A stretch of DNA of 64,000 bases from an uncultured Ignisphaera sp. (GTDB taxonomy: Archaea; Thermoproteota; Thermoprotei_A; Sulfolobales; Ignisphaeraceae). The stretch spans positions 1-64,000 of the forward strand of contig CALJEI010000004.1 in NCBI GenBank assembly GCA_938074605.1, read 5' to 3'. Shown piece after piece: positions 1-8,290 of this stretch. The number at the start of each line of letters is the position of its first letter. The stretch's first letter is position 1. The notes beneath the pieces are model-generated. The model was given only the letters and a program-made list of their open reading frames with translations, was not told where the DNA came from and ran no database searches. A program made the position numbers and the translations under genes.

Positions 1-735
1 GGTGTTATGGCTGTTAGAAGAGTTAAAAGAAGTGATATGGAAAAACTAGAAAAAGCAACAGGAGGAAGAATAGTAACAAGCGTAAGAGATTTAACGGAGA
101 AAGATTTAGGTGTATGTGAACTTGTTGAAGAGAGGAGAATAGGAAACGATAAGATGGTGTTTGTTGAGAGGTGTAAGAATCCAAGAGCTGTAACAATATT
201 ATTGAGAGGAGCTAATGATATGCTTCTAGATGAAGTTGAAAGGAGTATAAATGATGGCTTAAATACAATAAGAAACATCTTAAGAGAGCCTAAAACTGTA
301 TTTGGAGGAGGTGCTGTAGAGATTGAAGTTGCCATGAGACTTCGCAAATGGGCTGAAAGTGTTGGTGGTAGAGAGCAGCTAGCTATTTTAGCATTTGCTG
401 ATGCATTAGAAGAGATACCTTCAATACTAGCACAAACAGCTGGTATGGATGTGCTCGAAACGATAATGGAGCTAAGAAGATATCATGCAGAGGGAAGAAT
501 CGCTGCTGGTATAGATGTAGTTAATGGTAAGGTTGTAGAAGATATCAATACTTTAAATGTTGTTGAACCTGTAATGGTTAAAAAACAGATAATAAAAAGT
601 GCAACAGAAACAGCTTCAGCGATCCTAAAAATAGATGACGTTATTGCGGCATCTCCAAAGAGGGAAGAGAAGGGCAAAAAGGAGGGTAGGAGGGAAGAGG
701 AAGAAGAAGCAGGTAGCAAATTACCGTCATATTAA
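1..735 (+). CDS. Thermosome (group II chaperonin) subunit, C-terminal part, cut at the window start
   Basis: This is the C-terminal third or so of an ATP-dependent group II chaperonin subunit, which folds proteins in a double-ring cytosolic complex. The frame is open to base 1 (first codons read Gly-Val-Met), so the start lies outside the window. Numbering from the Met at base 7, the family's intermediate-domain stretch [13 protein letters not shown] lies near residues 100-112. The equatorial-domain signature [12 protein letters not shown] is near 168-179, and the block [15 protein letters not shown] is near 187-201. The protein ends in a charged Glu/Lys/Arg/Gly tail of about 25 residues, as in many thermosome subunits. 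The ATP-binding N-terminal motifs are off-window. Which subunit type (alpha, beta or gamma) it is cannot be decided from this part. Confidence 0.93.
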   Translation, partial: GVMAVRRVKRSDMEKLEKATGGRIVTSVRDLTEKDLGVCELVEERRIGNDKMVFVERCKNPRAVTILLRGANDMLLDEVERSINDGLNTIRNILREPKTVFGGGAVEIEVAMRLRKWAESVGGREQLAILAFADALEEIPSILAQTAGMDVLETIMELRRYHAEGRIAAGIDVVNGKVVEDINTLNVVEPVMVKKQIIKSATETASAILKIDDVIAASPKREEKGKKEGRREEEEEAGSKLPSY

Positions 736-798
736 GCTTAGTTACAAATGAATATTTAACGTTTTTAGGAAGTCTTGGATACTAACTAAAAATTTTAG

Positions 799-806
799 TT
801 TATAAA
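799..806 (+). promoter_or_regulatory. TATA box upstream of rpoK
   Basis: The element TTTATAAA sits in the 89-bp gap after the thermosome gene. A transcription start about 25 nt downstream would fall near base 830. This favours the ATG at 861 over the upstream ATG at 825 as the rpoK start. Position and consensus were judged by eye. Confidence 0.5.
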
Positions 807-860
807 GTTCATGAAACTTTTTTATTGTTTTTTAGTCACACCCTATTACCTGAATTTTAT

Positions 861-1232
861 ATGGTGACTAACTTGAGTGAAAAATCTGATATTGAAAACA
901 TTATTGTATCTAAAATCGATGATATTAAGATAGGACCAAAGAGATTAACAAAATATGAGAAAGCTAGAATTATTGCAGCACGAGCAACGCAGTTAGCAAT
1001 GGGTGCTCCTCCTCTTATAGATGTCTCTAAACTAAAGTCCAGAGACCCTATAATTATAGCAGAGCAAGAGTTCTTAATGGGGGTATTACCAATAATAATA
1101 AAACGGGAGAAGCCTAATGGGGAGTATCAGCTTGTACCTTTAAAAATTTTAATTGAAGTTGAGCAGAGGAAAATAAAAAGTATCGAGATGCTTATGACAA
1201 AAATTTTTGGTGAAGAAATGTATGGTACATAA
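861..1232 (+). CDS. rpoK: DNA-directed RNA polymerase subunit K (Rpb6/omega homologue)
   Basis: Small subunit of the archaeal RNA polymerase, homologous to eukaryotic Rpb6 and bacterial omega; it helps assembly and stability of the core. The family core is clear in the second half: PKRLTKYEKARIIAARATQL followed by MGAPPLI and a P-I-I-I-A-x-x-E-F block. The 123-residue product from ATG 861 has an acidic N-terminal extension of about 30 residues before the conserved core. An in-frame ATG at 825 would add 12 residues with no family resemblance; a TTG at 873 is a further alternative. The gene stands alone between the thermosome and topoisomerase genes and has its own TATA box. Confidence 0.93.
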   Translation: MVTNLSEKSDIENIIVSKIDDIKIGPKRLTKYEKARIIAARATQLAMGAPPLIDVSKLKSRDPIIIAEQEFLMGVLPIIIKREKPNGEYQLVPLKILIEVEQRKIKSIEMLMTKIFGEEMYGT

Positions 1233-1310
1233 TAATTTCCACCTTCTATTACTTGATACAGTAGATTATTTTAAGCAGACTGTATAATTTAATAAAATCT
1301 ATAGATTACA

Positions 1311-3347
1311 ATGTATAGTTTACCACGTAGCTATATATTGATTATAGCTGAAAAGCCTAAAGCAGCAGAAAAAATAGCAAGTGCCCTTGGCAAGGCCAAT
1401 AAGAGAAAAATACTAGGAATCCCTATATGGATTGTACAACAGGTAGAAAGAACTTACGTTATAGCTTCAGCAGCAGGACATCTCTACTCACTATATACTG
1501 ATGAGAAAAGTTATCCTATCTTTAGCTATAGGTGGGTACCAAAGTATCTTGTGGATAGAAATAGCAAATATACATACAGATTTCTTAAGGTACTCGATAT
1601 CCTATTCAAAAATGCTGATGAATATATTAATGCATGTGATTATGATATAGAGGGTTCTTTAATAGGATACCTAATAATCAAACATTTAGGTGATGTTAAA
1701 AAAGCAAAGAGAGTTAAATTCTCAAGTTTAACTAAACAAGAAATTTTGAAGGCATTTGCTAATCTATTGCCTATGGATTTTGAAATGATTGAGGCAGGCT
1801 ATTGTAGACATGTACTTGATTGGATATGGGGTATAAATATATCCAGAATGCTAATGGATCTATATTCTAAAGCATTCAAGTTGAGAAGAATATTAAGTGC
1901 AGGAAGGGTGCAGACACCCACACTAGCCCATGCTACAGATATAATACTTCAAAAAAAGCTTCACATACCGATACCATCAATATATCCAATTATATGGATT
2001 GATATAAATGGAAAAGAATACATAGTTACCCTAATTGATGAACCATTCAAATCTTTAGAGAAAGCCAGACAATATGTAGAGAACATTAAGACGAATCAAT
2101 ATGCTAAAATAATAGATATAAGGATAAAAACTATAGAACTTCAGCCACCACATCCATTTAACTTACCAGACCTCCAGAGTGAAGCATATAGAATATATGG
2201 TTTTACGCCGTATAAGACACAAAAACTTTCAGAGGATTTATATTTAGAGGCATTAATTAGTTATCCCAGGACAAATAGCCAAAAGCTTCCACAATCACTA
2301 GATAATAAAGAGATACTCAAGAAACTTGCGGAGAATGCTAGATACAAAAAGTACATTGAGGAATTATTTAAAGAGACAAAAGGTATATTGAAACCAAATA
2401 ATGGAATGAAGGACGATCCGGCGCATCCCGCTATCTACCCAACAGGTGAAAAGAGTGGTGCTAAGCTTAGCGATAATCATATAAAGCTATATGATCTAAT
2501 AGTTAGAAGATATCTAGCTACATTTTCAACAGCTGCAAAAATACAAAGTGTAGAGCTGGTATTTGAAATTGGTGGACTTAAGTACTCTATGAGTGGTCTA
2601 AAAATAATTCACAGTGGTTGGCTTAAGTATTACCCATATTCTATAACAGAAAAAATAATTTTATACGAAGGACTGAGAAAAGGATTGCTCTTGCCTATTA
2701 AGAGATGTAAGCTTACAACTAGATATAGCAGGGTAAAAGAGACTGTAAACAAGTATTCTCTTTTTAAATGGATGGAAAATGTAGGGATAGGTACAGAATC
2801 TACACGAGCTGAAATTGTGGAATTACTATATAGAAGAGAGTACTTAATCCAAAGATCAAAAAATACTGACATATCTGATGTAGGTGTAATGGTTGTTAAT
2901 ATATTAAGGAAATATGTACAAGAGCTTATTAGTGTAGATCTTACTAGGAGATTTGAACAATATCTGGAATCAATCAAGATCGGAAAAAACAAATGTGAAG
3001 ATATAATTAGTGAAGCTAAGAAAATGATATTACATTACATAACTAGCATCAAAAATATTGAAAAAAATGTCATAGAGGAAATGTACAATTATATTCCATA
3101 TAAATATAGTAGAGAGGGAGAAAAACCATTATATAGAAAATGTGTAATATGTGGCCGTAGGGCAGTTCATAGTGACTTCTGTATATTCCATTATACAGCT
3201 TTTACAAAACTTAAGAGCTCATATGAATACTGGAGAGAGTTAGGTTATGACTGGAGCAGCTACATAGAAAAGCTCTTAAAGCTGCGTAATACTGGAATGT
3301 ATGTAAAGGACGTATGCAACTATTTATTAGCGAAAGATAAGAGATAA
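1311..3347 (+). CDS. topA: Type IA DNA topoisomerase (archaeal topoisomerase I/III)
   Basis: Cuts one DNA strand through a 5'-phosphotyrosine link and passes the other through, relaxing negative supercoils or decatenating. The N-terminal Toprim domain is seen at about residues 8-130, with the early glutamate in IIAEKPKAAEKIA and an acidic CDYDIEG motif at 109-115. The active-site block LISYPRTNSQ places the catalytic tyrosine near residue 318. RRILSAGRVQTPTLA (192-206) is another family signature. The C-terminus has a single putative zinc knuckle, C-V-I-C with a later C-x2-H. At 678 residues with no helicase domain it is not reverse gyrase. Whether it is named topo I or III differs between databases. 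Confidence 0.93.
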   Translation: MYSLPRSYILIIAEKPKAAEKIASALGKANKRKILGIPIWIVQQVERTYVIASAAGHLYSLYTDEKSYPIFSYRWVPKYLVDRNSKYTYRFLKVLDILFKNADEYINACDYDIEGSLIGYLIIKHLGDVKKAKRVKFSSLTKQEILKAFANLLPMDFEMIEAGYCRHVLDWIWGINISRMLMDLYSKAFKLRRILSAGRVQTPTLAHATDIILQKKLHIPIPSIYPIIWIDINGKEYIVTLIDEPFKSLEKARQYVENIKTNQYAKIIDIRIKTIELQPPHPFNLPDLQSEAYRIYGFTPYKTQKLSEDLYLEALISYPRTNSQKLPQSLDNKEILKKLAENARYKKYIEELFKETKGILKPNNGMKDDPAHPAIYPTGEKSGAKLSDNHIKLYDLIVRRYLATFSTAAKIQSVELVFEIGGLKYSMSGLKIIHSGWLKYYPYSITEKIILYEGLRKGLLLPIKRCKLTTRYSRVKETVNKYSLFKWMENVGIGTESTRAEIVELLYRREYLIQRSKNTDISDVGVMVVNILRKYVQELISVDLTRRFEQYLESIKIGKNKCEDIISEAKKMILHYITSIKNIEKNVIEEMYNYIPYKYSREGEKPLYRKCVICGRRAVHSDFCIFHYTAFTKLKSSYEYWRELGYDWSSYIEKLLKLRNTGMYVKDVCNYLLAKDKR

Positions 3348-3371
3348 GTAAGAAGTGCTATTCTTTTGTAA

Positions 3372-3899
3372 TCAGCTATGGATTGGTAATCCTGTTATTT
3401 TAATTATAATTTTATTGATACTCAATGCTTTACCTACTACTCTACTATGATCTATACCTCTGTCAACACCTTCTAGTAGTCTATGTATATAGTTAATGTA
3501 TTTATTAGAGGTACTATTGATAATAACCTGTATTGCATTGGGACATTCGATACTCTTTCTATAGACTATGCTAAGACTGTCTATAAATGGATTATTATCC
3601 CCCTTAGTTACATATAAGGTTTTACTATTACACTCTAGTTTTGCAATAACTCTATGAATTACAAACTCCTCCCTATCATTTCTAAATACAATTATATCGC
3701 CAAGATTTATTGTATGTGAAGGAATTACTACTACTAAATCACCATCACGTAAAAGAGGATGCATGCTGTTACCTCTTATAACAGCTAATGTTATTTGACC
3801 AAAAACATAATATACGATATTTGCATACAATAAAAATGCTATAATGAGTATTAGAAGGGAATTGAACAATAGTTTTATAAATTTTCTTATTATGAACAA
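3372..3899 (-). CDS. Signal peptidase I (archaeal/ER type, S26B)
   Basis: Membrane-bound protease that removes Sec signal peptides on the outer face of the cytoplasmic membrane. One N-terminal transmembrane segment spans about residues 9-33. The catalytic serine is in GNSMHPLL (Ser45). The general base is His82 in IHRV, not lysine, as in archaeal and ER-type enzymes. The third box, KGDNNPFID (99-107), supplies the conserved aspartates. The length of 175 residues suits the archaeal family. The gene ends facing topA and starts one base from the stop of the Zn-ribbon gene upstream, so the two are probably co-transcribed. Confidence 0.93.
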   Translation of the reverse strand: MFIIRKFIKLLFNSLLILIIAFLLYANIVYYVFGQITLAVIRGNSMHPLLRDGDLVVVIPSHTINLGDIIVFRNDREEFVIHRVIAKLECNSKTLYVTKGDNNPFIDSLSIVYRKSIECPNAIQVIINSTSNKYINYIHRLLEGVDRGIDHSRVVGKALSINKIIIKITGLPIHS

Positions 3900-3900
3900 A

Positions 3901-4224
3901 TCATTCTTCCTCTAAAATATCCTTGAGGTCTAGCTCTATAACTGTAGGCCTACGGGCTTCTTTTTCTTCGCTAGCTAATTTCAACTCTTTACCTTTTGAA
4001 CCTTCAATCTCAATACTATCACCACCTACTTTCATTTTAGATATAACAGCTCGCCACTTATAATTGCAGGAGGGGCATTCATAAATACCCATTACAGTAA
4101 TTGTTATACGACCACTACTATCTGGTATTGGTGCAACTAATTGCCATGTCCTTTTTGGCGAAGATGCAATAACACCACATCTTGGGCATATATTGGGACT
4201 TTGTTGTTGGGATTTTTTAGGCAT
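3901..4224 (-). CDS. Crenarchaeal zinc-ribbon protein
   Basis: A 107-residue protein with two C-x2-C knuckles (Cys13/Cys16 and Cys50/Cys53) that together would bind one zinc. Between them lies a beta-rich stretch, TWQLVAPIPDSSGRITITV. The tail is acidic and lysine-rich (about residues 70-107). It resembles small conserved crenarchaeal zinc-ribbon proteins of nucleic-acid-associated type, but I cannot assign a specific function or name. The gene lies directly upstream of the signal peptidase gene on the same strand, separated by one base, and diverges from enolase. Confidence 0.7.
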   Translation of the reverse strand: MPKKSQQQSPNICPRCGVIASSPKRTWQLVAPIPDSSGRITITVMGIYECPSCNYKWRAVISKMKVGGDSIEIEGSKGKELKLASEEKEARRPTVIELDLKDILEEE

Positions 4225-4298
4225 GGTTTCTACACTGACATATTTAGCGTAATTGAGGATATATAAGTTTAATCCACCCCAATCAATATAATCAAAAT

Positions 4299-4307
4299 CT
4301 TTTTAAA
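4299..4307 (+). promoter_or_regulatory. TATA box of the enolase gene
   Basis: CTTTTTAAA lies about 40 nt before the eno ATG. Transcription would start near base 4330, giving a leader of about 14 nt. No good Shine-Dalgarno sequence is seen just before the ATG, consistent with a short-leader mRNA. Confidence 0.45.
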
Positions 4308-4343
4308 CTATAATCAGTAATCCTAAATCCTAGGGAAACCTAG

Positions 4344-5636
4344 ATGTCTAATGCATATATAATTAAATATGTAGATTCTTTACAAGTAGTAGATTCTAGA
4401 GGAGATCCAACTATAGAAGTAGTGGTAGGAACGGTTGGAGGTGGTATAGGTAGGGCGATAGCTCCTGCAGGTGCATCTAGAGGAAAATATGAAGCTGTAG
4501 AGCTTAGAGATGGCAATCTCTCAAGATATAAAGGTAGAGGGGTAGAGAAGGCTGTAGGTAATGTAATAAATTTCATAGCTCCTGCTATTCAAGGTCTTGA
4601 TTCAAGAAAGCAGCGAGAAATAGATAAAATAATGATTCAAGTAGATGGTACTCAAAATAAAGAGAAATTAGGAGCTAATGCTATTATAGCGACAAGTCTT
4701 GCTGTGGCTAAGGCAGCTGCTGACACATCTAAAATACCATTATTTCAGTATTTAGGTGGTATAAGGGCACGAGTACTTCCGATACCTATGTTGAACATAA
4801 TTAATGGTGGTGCTCACGCTGGTAATGAGTTGGCTGTGCAAGAATTCATGATTGTACCTATAGGTTTTGATACATTCTCTGAAGCTTTAAGGGCTGCTAT
4901 AGAAATTTATAAGGAATTGAAAAGTGTTTTGAAGGAGAAATATGGTGCACATGCTATAAACGTTGGAGATGAAGGAGGATTTGCACCACCAATGAAGTTC
5001 GTAAAGGAGGCTATAGAGGTATTATTAACATCTATTAAAAACTGTGGATATGAATATGAGAATCAAGTTAAAATTTCGCTAGATGCTGCAGCTTCTCAAT
5101 TTTATATTGAGAATAAAAATATATATAGAATTGATGGTAGGGATTTAAAACATGAGGAGATGTTAGAGTATTGGAAAGATCTCGTATCAGAGTTCCCAAT
5201 ATTAAGCATAGAAGACCCATTTCAAGAGGGAGACTTTGAGGGTTACGCTAAACTTAGAAAGGAAATTGGGGATAAGGTAATAATTGTTGGCGATGATTTA
5301 ACTGTAACCAATACTGAGATGCTTAAAAAAGCACTACATATTAATTCGGTAATGGGAGTTATTGTGAAGCCAAACCAAGTTGGTACACTATCTGAGACCT
5401 TAGATTTTATAGAATTAGCTAAGTTGAATGGAATAGCAACTATAATAAGTCATAGAAGTGGTGAAAGTGAAGATAACTCAATAGCGCATATAGCTGTTGC
5501 AGTAAATGGACCATTCATAAAAACAGGGGCGCCTGCTAGAGGTGAGCGTACTGCTAAATACAATGAATTGCTTAGAATAGAAAAGTATTTAGCTTCAGAA
5601 TCAGTATATGCGGGAAAAATATACAAATTTGTATAA
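4344..5636 (+). CDS. eno: Enolase (2-phosphoglycerate dehydratase)
   Basis: Interconverts 2-phosphoglycerate and phosphoenolpyruvate in glycolysis and gluconeogenesis. The 430-residue length is normal. The N-terminal DSRGDPTIEV block (17-26) is followed by the mobile-loop signature APAGASRGKYEA. Magnesium ligands are seen as Asp247, Glu290 (in SIEDPF) and Asp317 (in VGDDL). The catalytic pair is Glu210 in VGDEGG and Lys342 in IVKPNQVGT. The substrate loop SHRSGESED is at 369-377. Phosphoglycerate mutase (41904) and PPDK (12194), which act on the same metabolites, are elsewhere in the window. Confidence 0.97.
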   Translation: MSNAYIIKYVDSLQVVDSRGDPTIEVVVGTVGGGIGRAIAPAGASRGKYEAVELRDGNLSRYKGRGVEKAVGNVINFIAPAIQGLDSRKQREIDKIMIQVDGTQNKEKLGANAIIATSLAVAKAAADTSKIPLFQYLGGIRARVLPIPMLNIINGGAHAGNELAVQEFMIVPIGFDTFSEALRAAIEIYKELKSVLKEKYGAHAINVGDEGGFAPPMKFVKEAIEVLLTSIKNCGYEYENQVKISLDAAASQFYIENKNIYRIDGRDLKHEEMLEYWKDLVSEFPILSIEDPFQEGDFEGYAKLRKEIGDKVIIVGDDLTVTNTEMLKKALHINSVMGVIVKPNQVGTLSETLDFIELAKLNGIATIISHRSGESEDNSIAHIAVAVNGPFIKTGAPARGERTAKYNELLRIEKYLASESVYAGKIYKFV

Positions 5637-5667
5637 AGCATATCCTAGCATTCAATAATTCAAAACT

Positions 5668-5726
5668 AATCAGCCACGGGTTCGAACATCATAATACTTC
5701 AGTAGCGCCTCGGCATCATCACATAA
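5668..5726 (-). ncRNA. C/D box guide sRNA (2'-O-methylation), predicted
   Basis: Read on the minus strand, the order is exact for an archaeal C/D box RNA. Box C is GTGATGA (5722-5716), then a 13-nt guide, then box D' CTGA (5702-5699). A short linker is followed by box C' ATGATGT (5692-5686), a second guide, and box D CTGA (5673-5670). The flanks can form a short AU-rich terminal stem with one G-U pair. The D guide, TTCGAACCCGTGG, is complementary to a tRNA T-arm (CCACGGGTTCGAA); the box D+5 rule points at a G in the T-stem. A minus-strand TATA-like element lies at about 5738-5746. The target of the D' guide was not recognised. The C-to-D span of 53 nt fits the class. Confidence 0.85.
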
Positions 5727-5795
5727 TTTAAATTACTTAATATAAAACCTAAAAAATTCTTGTGCTAAATACCTAATTTTAGGTAGAAGACTAAT

Positions 5796-6953
5796 ATGGT
5801 TACAAATCTTCCTGCAGAGGCAAAGGCAAAGTTTGTTAAGTACATGGAAGCAAAAACACCTGAGGAAAAACTTAAGGCGTTACAAGAATTCTTTGCAGCT
5901 GTTCCTAAACATAAGGGTACAGAGAATTTGGTAAGATGGATTAGAAAAAGAATGTCAGAACTTAGAGAAGAAATAAAAGAGAGAGATAGGAAGAAATCAG
6001 GCAGTGGAATATCAATATTTATTGAGAAAGAAGGGGCCGCTCAAATAGTTATTATAGGTTTTACAAAGGCTGGCAAAAGTGCTCTTTTAAAAGCATTAAC
6101 AAGCGTCAATGTTACAGTTTCTGATATACCCTATACAACAAAGATGCCTGTTGTTGGTATGCTGAGATATGAAGACATACAACTCCAGTTAATTGAAGTT
6201 CCTTCGATAATACCTGCAGTGAGTGCATGGAATACTAAAAGCATAAGTTTAGCAAGAAATAGTGATGGATTAGCTATAGTTTTAGATGCATCTAGAGATT
6301 TTATTAATGAGTTCAAAGAAATAAATAGTTTTCTTAATGAACATGGTATCTACATAGTTAAGCCTCGTGGCTATATAGAAATTGAACGTAAGCATGATGG
6401 AGGAATAAGGATTGTGAACTATGGAAAACTGCTATGTCCTGAATCCAATGTTGTTAAGCTAATGAATAGTTATAGAATATATAATGCTGTTATAAAGGTG
6501 TATGGTGAGGCTGACTTAGATGAAATTGAAAGAGCCATCTATGAAAACATAGTATACAAGCCAGCGATAGTCATTCTAAATAAAATAGACCTCTTGAAAT
6601 CTCAGGATATGTTAGATAAATTTAAACAGATATTGCCTTTAGAGATACCCTTAGTAATGACATCAACTTTAAGTGGCGTTGGGCTTAATGATATAGGTTA
6701 CTCAATATTTCAAACACTTAAAATAATAAGAATCTATACAAAACCTCCTACAGGCAAACCATCATCAAAACCACTTATATTAAGAAAAGGAGCTACAGTA
6801 CTTGATGTAGCCAAGGCGATACATAGAGAATTTGTAGAAAAATTTAGTTACGCAAGGATATGGGGACCTTCAGCAAAGTATCCAGGCCAGAAAGTTGGTT
6901 TAGATCACGTGCTAGAAGATAAAGATATTGTTGAAATAAATATCAAGAAGTAG
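5796..6953 (+). CDS. DRG/Rbg-family GTPase with C-terminal TGS domain
   Basis: Developmentally-regulated-GTP-binding-protein family member, thought to act with ribosomes during translation. It has a helical N-terminal region (about 1-65), then a G domain. The P-loop is GFTKAGKSA (88-96) and the G4 motif is NKID (262-265). The G3 position reads EVPS rather than the usual DxPG, so this family feature is diverged. A TGS domain fills about residues 310-385. The length of 385 residues matches archaeal DRG proteins. The gene stands alone downstream of the divergently read sRNA. Confidence 0.88.
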   Translation: MVTNLPAEAKAKFVKYMEAKTPEEKLKALQEFFAAVPKHKGTENLVRWIRKRMSELREEIKERDRKKSGSGISIFIEKEGAAQIVIIGFTKAGKSALLKALTSVNVTVSDIPYTTKMPVVGMLRYEDIQLQLIEVPSIIPAVSAWNTKSISLARNSDGLAIVLDASRDFINEFKEINSFLNEHGIYIVKPRGYIEIERKHDGGIRIVNYGKLLCPESNVVKLMNSYRIYNAVIKVYGEADLDEIERAIYENIVYKPAIVILNKIDLLKSQDMLDKFKQILPLEIPLVMTSTLSGVGLNDIGYSIFQTLKIIRIYTKPPTGKPSSKPLILRKGATVLDVAKAIHREFVEKFSYARIWGPSAKYPGQKVGLDHVLEDKDIVEINIKK

Positions 6954-7035
6954 TGTGCTTCACAATAGTAATATAGCGACTAATTCATTACAGCTTATAT
7001 TCTGTGCTTCACATAACTATGACCGGTGGTTAATA

Positions 7036-7356
7036 ATGTCAATAGACAAAATAGTACTTGTAACAGCTAAACATTTACCTCAACATAAATACTTTGAAAA
7101 TATAGCTAGAGAGCTTGCCAGTGAATTGAACATAGAACTTGAAATATTAGAGGAGGATTATGTGTTCGTTAATACATATGGTGAAAAGGATGAATTTGGA
7201 TTAGCATGGCTTCCACAACTATTCATTGTGATGCATAATGATATAGTGAAGCCAATATTAACTAAATTACCAATAAATGAAAAAACCTTAGAATTTGATA
7301 TTGAAAAAGCCAGACAAATGGCCAGAGAAGCACTAGAGTTGGCATCTCGGTCTTAA
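7036..7356 (+). CDS. Conserved small protein of unknown function
   Basis: A 106-residue acidic protein, no family recognised. The alternation of strands and helices (IVLVTAKHLP, a helix, LEILEEDYVF, a helix, LFIVMHNDIV) would fit a small thioredoxin-like or Rossmann-like alpha/beta fold, but there is no CxxC or nucleotide motif. The start at ATG 7036 is preceded by GGTGGT 5 nt away. An open frame continues upstream to 6955, but those 27 residues look non-coding. It follows the DRG GTPase gene by 82 bp on the same strand. Confidence 0.6.
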   Translation: MSIDKIVLVTAKHLPQHKYFENIARELASELNIELEILEEDYVFVNTYGEKDEFGLAWLPQLFIVMHNDIVKPILTKLPINEKTLEFDIEKARQMAREALELASRS

Positions 7357-7388
7357 AATAAACAAATAAAATAATTGGCCATTAATTA

Positions 7389-7808
7389 CTATTCCTCAGT
7401 TTCTTCACTTATTTCTTCCTGTGAAGTAATGTTCTTGGCTAATTCTATAATCTTCTCAGTGACATAATCATCTATATATGGACTCACGACAAATACCTTT
7501 GAATCTATGATATTGTCATCTACCCACTGATTTTCAAAACTAATTAGATAGACAGGAATTTCAAAGGAAGCTGCATCACCCCTACGCTTAAGGTTAAACT
7601 GGGAATACATATCATACTGTTCCCTTGTAATTGGTAGCTTGACGGAAATCTCTTGTTTATGTCTAACAATTATTAGATCGGACTTTATAGGATCCCATAA
7701 CTCGAGAGTCTTTAGTATTACATTTTTTAGAACAATATTAAAATCTCCTTCCGCTATTTGTTTATCCTTTACCTCTCCGTTTTCTGCTCTTACTATAAGT
7801 AGCTTCAT
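7389..7808 (-). CDS. Conserved crenarchaeal protein, DUF2286-like
   Basis: A 139-residue protein that resembles, from memory, the archaeal DUF2286 family of unknown function. It contains a conserved-looking core (LELWDPIKSDLIIVRH, then VYLISFENQWVDD) and an acidic Glu-rich C-terminus. The start ATG at 7808 is preceded by GGGTG about 8 nt upstream; a TTG at 7823 would add five residues. It is convergent with the gene ending at 7356 and shares the strand with the small membrane protein upstream. No catalytic motif is evident. Confidence 0.65.
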   Translation of the reverse strand: MKLLIVRAENGEVKDKQIAEGDFNIVLKNVILKTLELWDPIKSDLIIVRHKQEISVKLPITREQYDMYSQFNLKRRGDAASFEIPVYLISFENQWVDDNIIDSKVFVVSPYIDDYVTEKIIELAKNITSQEEISEETEE

Positions 7809-7892
7809 AACATAAACACCCAAGTTTTTCGGCTCTGCTCTAATTAAAAATTACTTTATATACTTTTTGTATAAAATACTTAAATGTTCATA

Positions 7893-8138
7893 TTATGGTA
7901 TTATGATTGAAAGTGTAATAAATACCGCTCCTATTGTAAGCAACACTAAACCCAGATACTTAACCTTCATTCCAAGGAATGCCTTAGTAAGCTTTATGAA
8001 GCCTAGCGAGATATAGTAGATTAATACTATAGCGATTAGCACAATTCCTATCCAGGCAAATATCTTGGCAATATCGCTACCACCTCTAAATAATAGTATA
8101 AAGTGACTTAACACGCTATTTAATTCTTCTAGCCCCAT
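7893..8138 (-). CDS. Small two-helix membrane protein
   Basis: An 81-residue protein with two strongly hydrophobic stretches, about residues 25-48 and 59-80, joined by a short basic loop (KLTKAFLGMKVK). This predicts a helical hairpin in the membrane. No family recognised. Its open frame and its position between same-strand genes support it as real, but no partner is suggested by the context. Confidence 0.55.
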   Translation of the reverse strand: MGLEELNSVLSHFILLFRGGSDIAKIFAWIGIVLIAIVLIYYISLGFIKLTKAFLGMKVKYLGLVLLTIGAVFITLSIIIP

Positions 8139-8236
8139 CTATCTCAACCAAATTTTAATTAAATTAGGAAGTAAATATTAAAGTAGTGAGCCACATAACT
8201 AATATATAACGTAATAAAAGTTTGTTATATTATAAA

Positions 8237-8290
8237 GATGATGTAGGTTAAAAGCGCTGAAAGTATGTGATGAGAAAACCTGTCTGACTA
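8237..8290 (+). ncRNA. C/D box guide sRNA next to the polB stop codon, predicted
   Basis: On the plus strand the boxes run C ATGATGT (8238-8244), a guide of about 12 nt, D' CTGA (8257-8260), a 6-nt linker, C' GTGATGA (8267-8273), a 10-nt guide, and D CTGA (8284-8287). The D box ends on the base before the complement of the polB stop codon, so the RNA's 3' flank overlaps the 3' end of polB on the other strand. An AATATATAAC element at 8201-8210 is well placed as its TATA box. The predicted target strings are CGCTTTTAACCTA (D' guide) and ACAGGTTTTC (D guide); I could not identify the target RNA. Box C departs from consensus only at its last base. Confidence 0.8.

Noticed and set aside
5674-5690. 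GGGTTCGAAC on the plus strand resembles a tRNA T-loop, suggesting a tRNA fragment
   Set aside because: No acceptor, D or anticodon arms surround it. The string is better explained as the complement of a C/D sRNA guide that targets a tRNA T-arm.
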